Source: Armatimonadota bacterium
Lineage (GTDB): Bacteria; Sysuimicrobiota; Sysuimicrobiia; Sysuimicrobiales; Kaftiobacteriaceae
Direction of reading: 5' to 3'
Length of the DNA: 9,556 nucleotides
Assembly: GCA_020028535.1 (NCBI GenBank)
Contig: JAIBHM010000054.1
Span: 1 to 9,556, forward strand
Shown: positions 1 through 6,683 of the stretch, piece by piece
Position numbering within the stretch: the stretch's first letter is position 1
Layout of the letters: each line of letters begins with the position of its first letter
Notes under the pieces: model-generated
What the model was told of the DNA's origin: nothing
The model's input: only the letters and a program-made list of their open reading frames with translations
The model's database searches: none
Made by a program: the position numbers and the translations under genes

Positions 1-561
1 GCCATCGATCATCCCCTGCTCCTCGATGTCGCGGGGGATCGAGCGAAAGAAACCCATCAGCAGCCAGGTGCAGAACGGGATGGTGAACGTCGGGTACACC
101 AGGACGAGCGCCCAGGGCGAGTTCTGCAGTCCGAGCATGGCAATCAGCCGTGCGAAGGGGATGAACAGCAGCGTGGACGGCACAAGGTAGGTCAGGAAGA
201 TGGCGATTCCCAAACGCTCCCCCCAACGACCCGTGAGCCGCGCCAGGCTGTAACCGGCCGGGACGGCGCAGATCAGCGTAATGAGGACGACCGCCGCTCC
301 GATCACCAGCGTGTTCCGTACCCAGATCAGATACGGCGTCCCCAGGAACAGCAGCCGGACGTGCTGCAGTGTGGGCGTTTCGTTGAAGATCCACGGGATG
401 TGGCTGAGGTCCGTGGCGCCGACGTAGAGGTCGCGGTTGGTCTTGAACGAGGTCAGGAACATCCAATAGAACGGGAAGACGGCAAACGCCGTGAACGCGA
501 GCGCCGCCAGGTACAGGGCGGCCTTCTTGACGATGCGCATGAGGCGGCGCCTCGCGTTCAC
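1..561 (-). CDS. ABC importer permease, MalG/UgpE type (3' end cut by window edge)
   Basis: Inner-membrane subunit of a carbohydrate-type ABC importer; it pairs with the preceding permease to form the channel. The 187 residues in the window show a basic cytoplasmic N-terminus (residues 1-13), a first membrane segment (about 14-37, ending FPFYWMFLTSFK, typical of MalG-like permeases), a periplasmic loop, and further hydrophobic segments at about 83-105, 118-140 and 150-171. The sequence ends inside the EAA loop (IPRDIEEQGMIDG), where the ATPase coupling helix docks, so roughly 80-100 C-terminal residues lie outside. I chose the GTG at 561-559. It forms a 4-nt GTGA overlap with the upstream stop and has GGAGGT about six bases before it; the ATG at 540 has no comparable site. 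Homologues are usually about 270-290 aa. The family assignment is firm, the substrate unknown. Confidence 0.93.
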   Translation of the reverse strand, partial: MNARRRLMRIVKKAALYLAALAFTAFAVFPFYWMFLTSFKTNRDLYVGATDLSHIPWIFNETPTLQHVRLLFLGTPYLIWVRNTLVIGAAVVLITLICAVPAGYSLARLTGRWGERLGIAIFLTYLVPSTLLFIPFARLIAMLGLQNSPWALVLVYPTFTIPFCTWLLMGFFRSIPRDIEEQGMIDG

Positions 562-1499
562 GAACCTACCTCCGCGCGGCGGGCCACCCGGAGCATCCCA
601 ACCGCGGCCAACATGAGGAACGGCAGCAGGAAGACCGCGATCGAGGCCCCCTGCCCTAAGTTGGCGCCCAGGATGCCGCGCTGGAAGGCCAGGGTCGAGA
701 GCACATGGGTGCTGTTGTACGGCCCGCCGCGCGTCAGGAGCCACACCACGCCAAGGTCGGTCGAGGTGAAGACGACCCCGAACAGCACCGAGACGGTCAC
801 GATCGGCAGCAGCAAAGGCAGATTGATCTGGAACAGCCGGCGCCAGAACGAGGCGCCGTCGACGACGGCGGCCTCACGGATGTCCTGGGGAATCGAGCTC
901 ATTCCCGCGAGCACGATGACGGTGGCAAACGGGAACATGCGCCAGACGTGCACCGTGATGATCGCGATCATGGCCAGGGTGGGATCGCCGAACCAGTAGA
1001 GCCAGCCCTGCAGCAGCCCCGCCGCCTTGAGCGTCCAGTTGATGACGCTGAACGTGGAGTCGAAGATCCAGGTCCACGCCATCGCGGCGAGGGACACCGG
1101 CACGGCCCAGGGGAGCAGCAGCAGGAAGCGCACCACCCGCTTCCCGACGAATGCCGCGTCCAGCACGTGGGCGGCGGTAACGGCGAGGACCATGACGAGA
1201 GCCTGGGAGATCACCGTGAACAACACGGTATTCCGCAGCGCCAGCAGGAACTGTGGGTCGCGGATGATCGCGCCGAAGTTGCGCAGGCCGATCCAGTGGA
1301 AGTCCAGGCTCCCCGCAAATGAGGCGCTGAAGCTCAGCAGGATCGCCAGCACGAGCGGCATCGCCACCAGCACGATCACGTAAAACAGCGCCGGGGCCAG
1401 CATCACCTTGCCGAGGAGGTCTTCCCGGTCGGCCAGGGTGCGCCGGCGGAAGATCAGAACGGGCGTGACGCCGGGGTGCGCTTCCCTACGCAGCGCCAT
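558..1499 (-). CDS. ABC importer permease, MalF/UgpA type
   Basis: Inner-membrane channel subunit of the importer, 313 aa, a usual length for UgpA-like permeases without the extra MalF periplasmic domain. About six membrane segments are visible (near residues 32-57, 88-113, 122-147, 174-200, 228-250 and 283-303). The EAA coupling loop is at residues 209-232: EAAVVDGASFWRRLF followed by INLPLLLP, matching the EAA-G-I-LP pattern. The ATG at 1499 lies inside the end of the ATPase gene (14-nt overlap) and has GAGG upstream (TTGAGGCGGGCGGATG). The stop overlaps the next permease start by 4 nt, so translation of the three genes is probably coupled. Family membership is clear. The substrate cannot be deduced. 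Confidence 0.95.
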   Translation of the reverse strand: MALRREAHPGVTPVLIFRRRTLADREDLLGKVMLAPALFYVIVLVAMPLVLAILLSFSASFAGSLDFHWIGLRNFGAIIRDPQFLLALRNTVLFTVISQALVMVLAVTAAHVLDAAFVGKRVVRFLLLLPWAVPVSLAAMAWTWIFDSTFSVINWTLKAAGLLQGWLYWFGDPTLAMIAIITVHVWRMFPFATVIVLAGMSSIPQDIREAAVVDGASFWRRLFQINLPLLLPIVTVSVLFGVVFTSTDLGVVWLLTRGGPYNSTHVLSTLAFQRGILGANLGQGASIAVFLLPFLMLAAVGMLRVARRAEVGS

Positions 1500-2526
1500 C
1501 CGCCCGCCTCAACCCACTCTGGGGATCGAATGCGCGCAGATTCCTCTGCGCCACCGAGAAGTCATGTAGCTCGCCTTCGCCGATCGGTAGTGTGACGATC
1601 GAGGGGATATCCGAAATCACCGTCGCATCGGACCGGAAGCCGCCCTCAAGCGACCCGTAGATCAGGCGATCGGAACCCAGGTGCTCCACCTCGCGCACGC
1701 GGAAGCGGAACGTCTCCACGGATTCATGTGCGGGGAAGGCCGCCCTTGGCAGGAAGGTCTCGGGTCGGAACCCGATGATGGTGTGATCGTCCTGCTGCAC
1801 CAGGTTCATCGGGGGCGACCCCAGGAAGGTGGCGACGAAGGTGTCCGCCGGGTAGTCGTAGACCTGCTGGGGGGTGCCGATTTGCCGCACTTTGCCCTTA
1901 CTCATCACGGCGATCCGATCGCCCAGTCCCATGGCCTCGATCTGATCGTGGGTGACGTAGATCGTCGTCGTCGCGATCTGCCGCTGGAACTGCTTCAGCT
2001 CGAACCGGGCGATCGCGCGCAATTGCGCGTCGAGATTGCTCAGCGGCTCGTCGAACAAGAAGACACGAGGTGATCGCACGACAGAGCGCGCCAGGGCAAC
2101 CCGCTGGCGTTCGCCTCCCGACAGCTGCCGGGGCCGCCGCCCCAGGAGGCTGCGGATGCCGAACAAACCCGCCGCCCATTCCACCGCGTCACGGATGGCC
2201 TGCCGCGGCTTTGATTGGGCTTCGAGCGGGAAGGCGATGTTCTGGAACGCGGTCTTGTGCGGGTACAGCGCGTAACTCTGAAACACCATGGCGATCCCGC
2301 GGGCCCTGGGCGGTACGTCGTGATCTATCAGTTCTCCCGCGATATAGATTTCGCCGGAGGTCGGCTGCTCGAGCCCGGCGATCATCCGCATCAGCGTCGT
2401 CTTGCCGCAGCCGGACGGTCCGAGGAGGACGAGGAGCTCGCCTTCCTTGACGTCGAGGTCCACGCCATCGACGGCGCGCACCTCGCCGAAGTACTTCTTC
2501 AGGTTCTTCATCTCGACGTATCCCAT
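1486..2526 (-). CDS. ABC importer ATP-binding protein, MalK/UgpC type
   Basis: Cytoplasmic ATPase that powers the importer, 346 aa. Motifs in order: Walker A GPSGCGKTT (36-44), Q-loop Q83 in VFQSYALYPH, signature LSGGERQRVALARS (135-148), Walker B VFLFDE (155-160), D-loop SNLD, and H-loop His193 in VTHDQIEAM. The nucleotide-binding domain ends near residue 237 (ATFLGSPPMNLV). A short regulatory/TOBE region follows, including GFRPE (252-256), as in MalK-family proteins; at 346 aa it is slightly short for the family (about 355-380). The ATG at 2526 is preceded by TTGAGGGTTT, a plausible ribosome site. The gene sits between the binding protein and the permeases, whereas many operons of this class place the ATPase last or elsewhere. 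All catalytic residues look intact. Confidence 0.96.
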   Translation of the reverse strand: MGYVEMKNLKKYFGEVRAVDGVDLDVKEGELLVLLGPSGCGKTTLMRMIAGLEQPTSGEIYIAGELIDHDVPPRARGIAMVFQSYALYPHKTAFQNIAFPLEAQSKPRQAIRDAVEWAAGLFGIRSLLGRRPRQLSGGERQRVALARSVVRSPRVFLFDEPLSNLDAQLRAIARFELKQFQRQIATTTIYVTHDQIEAMGLGDRIAVMSKGKVRQIGTPQQVYDYPADTFVATFLGSPPMNLVQQDDHTIIGFRPETFLPRAAFPAHESVETFRFRVREVEHLGSDRLIYGSLEGGFRSDATVISDIPSIVTLPIGEGELHDFSVAQRNLRAFDPQSGLRRADGAA

Positions 2527-2546
2527 AAACCCTCAATAACGGAGCA

Positions 2547-2579
2547 CGGGGGATAAGGTTAAGTGCCCCCTATCCCCCG
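2547..2579 (-). terminator. Inverted repeat between binding-protein and ATPase genes (attenuator / mRNA-stability hairpin)
   Basis: A perfect 9-bp inverted repeat: CGGGGGATA at 2547-2555 and TATCCCCCG at 2571-2579, with a 15-nt loop. In the minus-strand transcript it lies in the 93-nt gap after the binding-protein stop (2620) and 20 nt before the ATPase ATG. No U-run follows it, so full rho-independent termination is unlikely. By analogy with malE-malF and other binding-protein operons (inference), it may partly stop transcription or protect the upstream mRNA, giving more binding protein than membrane subunits. Confidence 0.5.
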
Positions 2580-2619
2580 AATCGCAGCGCCTGCGGGCGA
2601 AAAAGCTGCAGCCCCAGTT

Positions 2620-4086
2620 CTATCGGTCTCTGCCGCCGCCTCCGACGAGCCCAAGCCGGCGCCACTTCGTAAAGATCTCCTTGACGCGCCGGTCCGTCTC
2701 TGCCACCGCCCGCTGCGGAGTGAGCTGGCCCGTGGCCGCCTTCGCGAACATGTCGGGGATCACGAACGTGTCGAAGATCTCTCCCATGGCGGGGTTCGCC
2801 GGACCGGGATGGCCCACGTTCGTGGACCACTCTTCCGCATCCCGCAATATGGCCAGTTTGTTTCGTGGGGTGCTGCCGAACGGGTCGTTCGTGACCGCGG
2901 CGCGGACCCACTTGCGGCCTTCTTCAGGCTTGTCCGCGAGAGGAACCTTCTTCTCGGCGACCGAGCCCATGAACGATGGAAAATTATAGAGTTTGCTGTT
3001 GATCGTCGCTTCGCGGTAGTTGTCCACGAGGTCGAGCAGGAACGCCTTGGCGTTGTCGGGGTTCCGGCTGAAGCGCCAGATCACCCAACAGCCCATGACA
3101 TGCTCGCAGGCCCATCGCGCGCGCGGGCCGCGCAGGGCGCCGACGAAGTTGATGTCATCGGCCACCGGCAGCCGGTTGTCCTGCGCCGTGCGGTAGGCGG
3201 AGATCGAGTTCAGGATATAGGCGGTCTGCCTGGCGTTGAGCGCCTGGTTGTTGCTGGCCGCGTTCCAGGACAGCACGGCGGGATTCATCGCGTCGCGGAA
3301 TAGCGTCGCCCCGAACTCCACCGCCCGTACCGTCTCCTCCGAGTTGAGCGTGACGTTCTCGTTTGCGTCTTGCTCGCTCGACCCGAAGGACCACATGATG
3401 GCGTGTGTGGCCATGTTGGAGTCGATGTCCTGCGAGTACCCGATCCCGATGGGAATCTGGATCTCACGGGACCGCTCCTTGATGCGGCGGCCGCCCACCA
3501 ACAGCTCTTCCCATGAGGACGGCCCGTTCGGGAAACCCGCAGTAGTCCACGCGCTCTTCAGGTAATCGCCGGGATCAGGCACCCAGTTGTCAGAGAAGGC
3601 GAAGAACTTGCGGGTGTTCACGTTGTAGATGCTCTTACGGACCAGGGGCACCATGGGGCCGTAGCGCCGCTCCGCCTCGCGGTTGATGTCGGCCAGGTCG
3701 AGCACCTGCTGCTCGAACGCCGACGGCGGCGACAGGAAGAAGTACACGTCGTGGCCGGACTGAGCCGCCACTTCCGCGTTGGCGCGCGGCACGATGTCGG
3801 CGAAGGAGACGTGGTCAACGGTCGTGCGGATGCCTTTGGCCTGGCCCCACCGCTGTGCGTAGGGGTCAAACCATTCGTCGTAGGCAGGGACGAAGTGGCT
3901 CCACGTCATGATGCGAAGTTCCCGCTGTTGCGCGCGCACGAACGACGTGAGCAGCGACCCAAAATTTCCGGCCGCCGCTGCCACGCCCGCGGCGCCGGCG
4001 GTGAGTTTCAGGAAGTCGCGCCGGCTCACCCTGCGCCAGCGGCCCTCGGACACACGCACCCACTTACCGTCGGACTGGTCCGCCAT
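2620..4086 (-). CDS. Tat-exported extracellular solute-binding protein (family 1 type)
   Basis: Substrate-capturing component of the importer, 488 aa, somewhat longer than the usual 400-450. Residues 19-27 contain a twin-arginine motif (SRRDFLKL), followed by a hydrophobic Ala/Gly-rich stretch (29-50) and a probable signal-peptidase site after VRA (residue 52). There is no lipobox cysteine, so it is probably exported folded and then either free or held by an uncleaved helix. The mature part starts RELRIMTWSHFVPAYDEWF and contains the mixed alpha/beta segments expected of SBP_bac_1/SBP_bac_8 proteins (e.g. WSHF, VYFFLSPPS, SSWEELL, MGEIFD). It is the first gene of the operon; the ATG at 4086 has a G-rich stretch about 10 nt upstream. 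Ligand unknown: sugars, polyols and glycerol-3-phosphate derivatives are all possible. Confidence 0.92.
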   Translation of the reverse strand: MADQSDGKWVRVSEGRWRRVSRRDFLKLTAGAAGVAAAAGNFGSLLTSFVRAQQRELRIMTWSHFVPAYDEWFDPYAQRWGQAKGIRTTVDHVSFADIVPRANAEVAAQSGHDVYFFLSPPSAFEQQVLDLADINREAERRYGPMVPLVRKSIYNVNTRKFFAFSDNWVPDPGDYLKSAWTTAGFPNGPSSWEELLVGGRRIKERSREIQIPIGIGYSQDIDSNMATHAIMWSFGSSEQDANENVTLNSEETVRAVEFGATLFRDAMNPAVLSWNAASNNQALNARQTAYILNSISAYRTAQDNRLPVADDINFVGALRGPRARWACEHVMGCWVIWRFSRNPDNAKAFLLDLVDNYREATINSKLYNFPSFMGSVAEKKVPLADKPEEGRKWVRAAVTNDPFGSTPRNKLAILRDAEEWSTNVGHPGPANPAMGEIFDTFVIPDMFAKAATGQLTPQRAVAETDRRVKEIFTKWRRLGLVGGGGRDR

Positions 4087-4253
4087 TTCGTTCCACCACC
4101 CCCTACGGGAATGCTCGCGCGATCACCAGCGTACCGGGATTACGAATGCTATTGGCCGCAAGCGACGTGTCTCCTCCCCGTACTCGCGCCGTCACAGGAC
4201 TCGATGCCGGGGTGAGAGAACACAAGCCCGCGGCCCCACGAGGCGCTGGATCG
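4087..4253. promoter_or_regulatory. Divergent intergenic region (importer operon / CNB gene)
   Basis: This 167-bp gap separates two divergently transcribed genes, so promoters for both should lie here or just inside the flanking genes. I could not recognise a convincing -35/-10 pair on either strand. One 7-mer, GAATGCT, occurs twice in direct orientation (4109-4115 and 4144-4150, 35 bp apart), which might be a regulator site or chance. No CRP-like TGTGA-N6-TCACA palindrome was seen. Confidence 0.4.
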
Positions 4254-4682
4254 ATGGCGATGACCAGGAAACAGAAAGTCGACATGCTGCGCGGCGTGAA
4301 GCTATTCGCCGGATTGGGCCCACGCCAGCTCGGCGAGATCGCCGCCCTGATGGAGGAAATCTCCTACCCGGCGCAGCGCTACGTCGTCCGCCAGGGTCAG
4401 GTCGGGACAGGCTTCTACCTCATCACCAGCGGCCGGGCGCGGGTCGAACGCAGCGACCGCACGCTGAACACGTTGGGGCCGGGTGATTTCTTCGGCGAGC
4501 TGTCGGTGCTTGACCAGAGCCCCCGGATGGCGCACGTGATGACTGAAGAACCCACGACCATGCTGGCGCTCGCCTCGTGGGACTTTACCAAACTGCTCGA
4601 GCGGAACCCGAAGCTGACGCTGGGCATCCTCAAGGAAGTCGCCAGGCGGCTGCGCGAGACCACCGACCACCCGGCGCACTAG
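4254..4682 (+). CDS. Stand-alone cyclic-nucleotide-binding (CNB/cNMP) domain protein 1
   Basis: Small cytoplasmic sensor-type protein of 142 aa consisting almost only of one CNB domain (about residues 11-133). Hallmarks are LFAGL near the start, the beta-roll GTGFYLITSGRARV, GPGDFFGELSVL, and the phosphate-binding cassette FGELSVLDQSPRMAHV (80-95). The cassette retains the Glu82 and Arg91 that contact ribose and phosphate in cAMP/cGMP-binding members, so ligand binding is plausible. There is no helix-turn-helix, so it is not a complete CRP/FNR regulator. It may act by protein-protein contact or be an orphan sensor. Start ATG 4254 was chosen (GAGG at 4240-4243) because an in-frame ATG at 4146 would add 36 residues without domain character. 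It diverges from the importer operon and converges on the flavoprotein. Confidence 0.85.
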   Translation: MAMTRKQKVDMLRGVKLFAGLGPRQLGEIAALMEEISYPAQRYVVRQGQVGTGFYLITSGRARVERSDRTLNTLGPGDFFGELSVLDQSPRMAHVMTEEPTTMLALASWDFTKLLERNPKLTLGILKEVARRLRETTDHPAH

Positions 4683-4717
4683 CGAGATTCCGACCTGACC
4701 TCTTCAGGCTAGCCCGG

Positions 4718-4737
4718 AACTGGGTCCGGACCCAGTT
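4718..4737. terminator. 20-bp perfect palindrome between convergent genes (candidate bidirectional terminator)
   Basis: AACTGGGTCCGGACCCAGTT is a perfect palindrome in the 64-bp gap between the CNB gene stop (4682) and the flavoprotein stop (4747). As RNA it can fold as an 8-bp stem with a CCGG loop on either strand. On the plus strand it is followed by GTTCTTCC, a weak U-rich tail; on the minus strand the tail is GC-rich. A smaller hairpin (CCTGA/TCAGG, 4694-4708) lies beside it. Position and symmetry favour a shared terminator; a protein-binding operator is the alternative. Confidence 0.6.
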
Positions 4738-4746
4738 GTTCTTCCA

Positions 4747-6273
4747 CTACAACAGTCCATGCAGAAGAGCCGTGAGTTGTCTCGTGTGTTCCCCCGTCTC
4801 GAAGTTGTGTAGTGGATCCGAGGCCAGCACGTGCTCGGTAATCCTGCCGTCCCGCCGCAGGTACACGGCAGGGTGGTGGTCGCCGCTCTGATCCGTTTCG
4901 AGAACGATGGCCACCGCATCGGGTCCCGAAGTGTCCACGAAGTGCTGCAGTGGTAAGATGCCTTCGTCCAGGATCCCCCGCCGCTGGTCGAAGCTCACGA
5001 CCCGGCCGAGATATGACCGCTGGTTCCACAACTCTGCTGCGTGAGTCACCTCAGAGAGCAAGTACGGGATGACGTCCCCTGCCGCCAGTGCCGCCCGGGG
5101 CACGCTGACCCCGAAATGGGTCTCGGCCAGGTAGCGTGCCAGGACCCGCGCGTTGTGCCGGAACCCTCCGATGCCGCCTGAGTTGCTCGGCACGCCGTGC
5201 TTGCGGAGGCCGACCGCTCCCTGCGTGGCCGCGCCGGCGAAAAAAAGGCCGGGCACCGTCGTGCTCTCCCAAAATGGGCGGAGCGCGGGGATGCGGTCCT
5301 GGCTGATGGTGGCGAGACCGAGCGCGCGCAGATCGCGCAGCGGCATGGTCCAGCCGGTCGCCGCGACAACGGTGTCGACGTCGAACACAAAGTCGCCGGG
5401 ACGCGTCGTTCCCGACGCATAGACACGATAGCCCTTCGCCGTCTGCTCGATCCGGCTCGTGGCGCCGTCCAGCATGAACACCCCGCCGCCGAGGATGTGG
5501 TCTTCATAGGGCACGAGATGCCGGGCCCGGACGCCGGCCGTGGAGTGGCTGTTGATGGCCAGCAAGGTTGGGCGCGGCGAGACCAGGATGATCGTGCGGC
5601 ACCAGGGCAGCAGCGAGTCCGCCATCTCGAACGCCGACGTGCGCTTGCCGAGGATCAGCACGCGGCGCCCCGCATACTGGCGCGACGGACGTGCCTGGGC
5701 GTAGTGAGGGATCTGGTCGATGCCGGGGATCTGCGGCTTCCATGGTTCGGCCATCCCCACCGCGAGAACGGCGATGCGGCACCCGTATTCTCCATCGGAC
5801 GTGCCGAGCACGAACCCGCCGCCGTCTCTCGCCGTCGTCTCCCACCGGCATCCGTACCTGACGCGCACACGTGAGCGGTCCACAAACGCGCTGAGGGTCT
5901 TCTCCATCTCCGCCCGTGTCGGAAAATACGATTCCCCCTTCATGAATTCGGGCACGATTGCCTGATGCTTTGGATCGTCCACCAGGAGGCTGTTCCAGTC
6001 GTACCATGCGTAGTGGCGCGACCGCGGCGTCACCGGCGGGTAGGGTTTGGACCACGTATTGAGACGCTGGTAGAGCGGGAATTCCCGGAACATTCCGCCG
6101 GGCGCAGGGTCGGCCGAGAGGACGGCATGACCGACACCCAGGCGACCCAGGAAGTAACTGATCTGCAGGGCTCCAGGACCGCTCCCAATGATGACGGCCG
6201 GATACGAACCGGGAGGAAATGGTTTCGAGCCGGCGCGGCGGGATGACTTGCGCGGCCGGCGCGCTACCGCCAT
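4747..6273 (-). CDS. FAD/NAD(P)-dependent oxidoreductase, FOXRED2/flavin-monooxygenase-like
   Basis: Two-dinucleotide-domain flavoprotein, 508 aa from the chosen start. The FAD-binding Rossmann motif is IIGSGPGALQ (28-37). A substrate-side block EFPLYQRLNTWSKPYPP (64-80) and YDWNSLL (91-97) recall FOXRED2-type proteins. The second (NAD(P)) motif is VLILGKRTSAFEMA (205-218), where the third glycine of GxGxxG is replaced. ATGW (305-308) and PGLFFAGAAT (341-350) match the FMO-family ATG motif and the FAD-contact segment. The last 110 residues look like a family-specific tail with no motif I know. No CxxC redox pair is visible, so it is not a thioredoxin reductase. Start ATG 6273 overlaps the CNB-gene stop by 10 nt; the ATG at 6381 would overlap that domain extensively. 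It is the last gene of a three-gene operon. The substrate is unknown; hydroxylation, oxidation or NAD(P)H-driven reduction are all possible. Confidence 0.88.
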   Translation of the reverse strand: MAVARRPRKSSRRAGSKPFPPGSYPAVIIGSGPGALQISYFLGRLGVGHAVLSADPAPGGMFREFPLYQRLNTWSKPYPPVTPRSRHYAWYDWNSLLVDDPKHQAIVPEFMKGESYFPTRAEMEKTLSAFVDRSRVRVRYGCRWETTARDGGGFVLGTSDGEYGCRIAVLAVGMAEPWKPQIPGIDQIPHYAQARPSRQYAGRRVLILGKRTSAFEMADSLLPWCRTIILVSPRPTLLAINSHSTAGVRARHLVPYEDHILGGGVFMLDGATSRIEQTAKGYRVYASGTTRPGDFVFDVDTVVAATGWTMPLRDLRALGLATISQDRIPALRPFWESTTVPGLFFAGAATQGAVGLRKHGVPSNSGGIGGFRHNARVLARYLAETHFGVSVPRAALAAGDVIPYLLSEVTHAAELWNQRSYLGRVVSFDQRRGILDEGILPLQHFVDTSGPDAVAIVLETDQSGDHHPAVYLRRDGRITEHVLASDPLHNFETGEHTRQLTALLHGLL

Positions 6274-6683
6274 ACGCTCGTCGTGCGGACTCGCCGGGCC
6301 TCTGCCTGTAACATGCGGAAGGTGATGTGTGGATAGGCCAGGAGAAACGGCTCGACCTGAGTGGCCGCCAGCACAAGGCACCGCATCGAGCGCACCGCGA
6401 CCACATCGGCGTTGGGAGGCTCGCCGAGGAGCACGGAGATCTCCCCGAAGAAATCTCCCTTTCCCAACGTCGTCCGCTGCTTGCCGTCAATCTGCACGGC
6501 CGCCTCGCCGTCGAGGATGATGTAGAGGTTGCTGCCGCTCAGGCCCTGCCGGAGGACGCGTTGTCCTTCGGCAAAGTACTCCTCCTCCAGCGAATGCACA
6601 ACGGCCTCGAGTTGGGGCCGCGTCAGATCGGCGAACAGCGCGAGGCCTGCGAGGAGATCGATCAACTCCTCGCGTGTAGCCAT
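6264..6683 (-). CDS. Stand-alone CNB (cNMP) domain protein 2, degenerate phosphate-binding cassette
   Basis: A 139-aa single CNB-domain protein (domain about residues 9-125) with no DNA-binding or enzymatic domain. Visible are LALFADL, GSNLYIILDGEAAV, GKGDFFGEISVLLG and a C-terminal helical part. The cassette FGEISVLLGEPPNADV keeps Glu81, but the conserved phosphate-contact Arg is Pro90, so classical cAMP/cGMP binding is doubtful. The ATG at 6683 is supported by GGAGG six nucleotides upstream and forms a TGATG one-nucleotide overlap with the CoxS-like gene. Its end overlaps the flavoprotein start by 10 nt. Sandwiched translationally between an Fe-S protein and a flavoprotein, it is likely a regulatory or scaffold partner for them (inference). 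Confidence 0.86.
   Translation of the reverse strand: MATREELIDLLAGLALFADLTRPQLEAVVHSLEEEYFAEGQRVLRQGLSGSNLYIILDGEAAVQIDGKQRTTLGKGDFFGEISVLLGEPPNADVVAVRSMRCLVLAATQVEPFLLAYPHITFRMLQAEARRVRTTSVWR

Noticed and set aside
705..1322. Long open frame opposite the MalF-type permease
   Set aside because: Its translation is His/Arg/Glu/Gln-rich without any motif. It is a shadow of a clear permease gene in GC-rich DNA.
2563..3303. 246-codon plus-strand frame opposite the binding protein
   Set aside because: It is antisense to a well-supported Tat-exported binding protein and has no recognisable domain.
4192..4215. TCAC...GTGA dyad as a CRP-type site
   Set aside because: Half-sites are in the wrong order and spacing for TGTGA-N6-TCACA, and the arms are only 4 bp.
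4146..4253. CNB1 starting at ATG 4146
   Set aside because: The extra 36 residues do not resemble the CNB domain and use up most of the divergent promoter region. A start at 4254 is more consistent.
5197..5874. 225-codon plus-strand frame opposite the flavoprotein
   Set aside because: Composition is typical of an antisense shadow, and the minus strand carries conserved dinucleotide-binding motifs.
6274..6381. Flavoprotein starting at ATG 6381 (36 extra residues)
   Set aside because: It would overlap the CNB2 coding region by more than 100 nt, and the added residues lack conserved character. ATG 6273 gives a typical short overlap.
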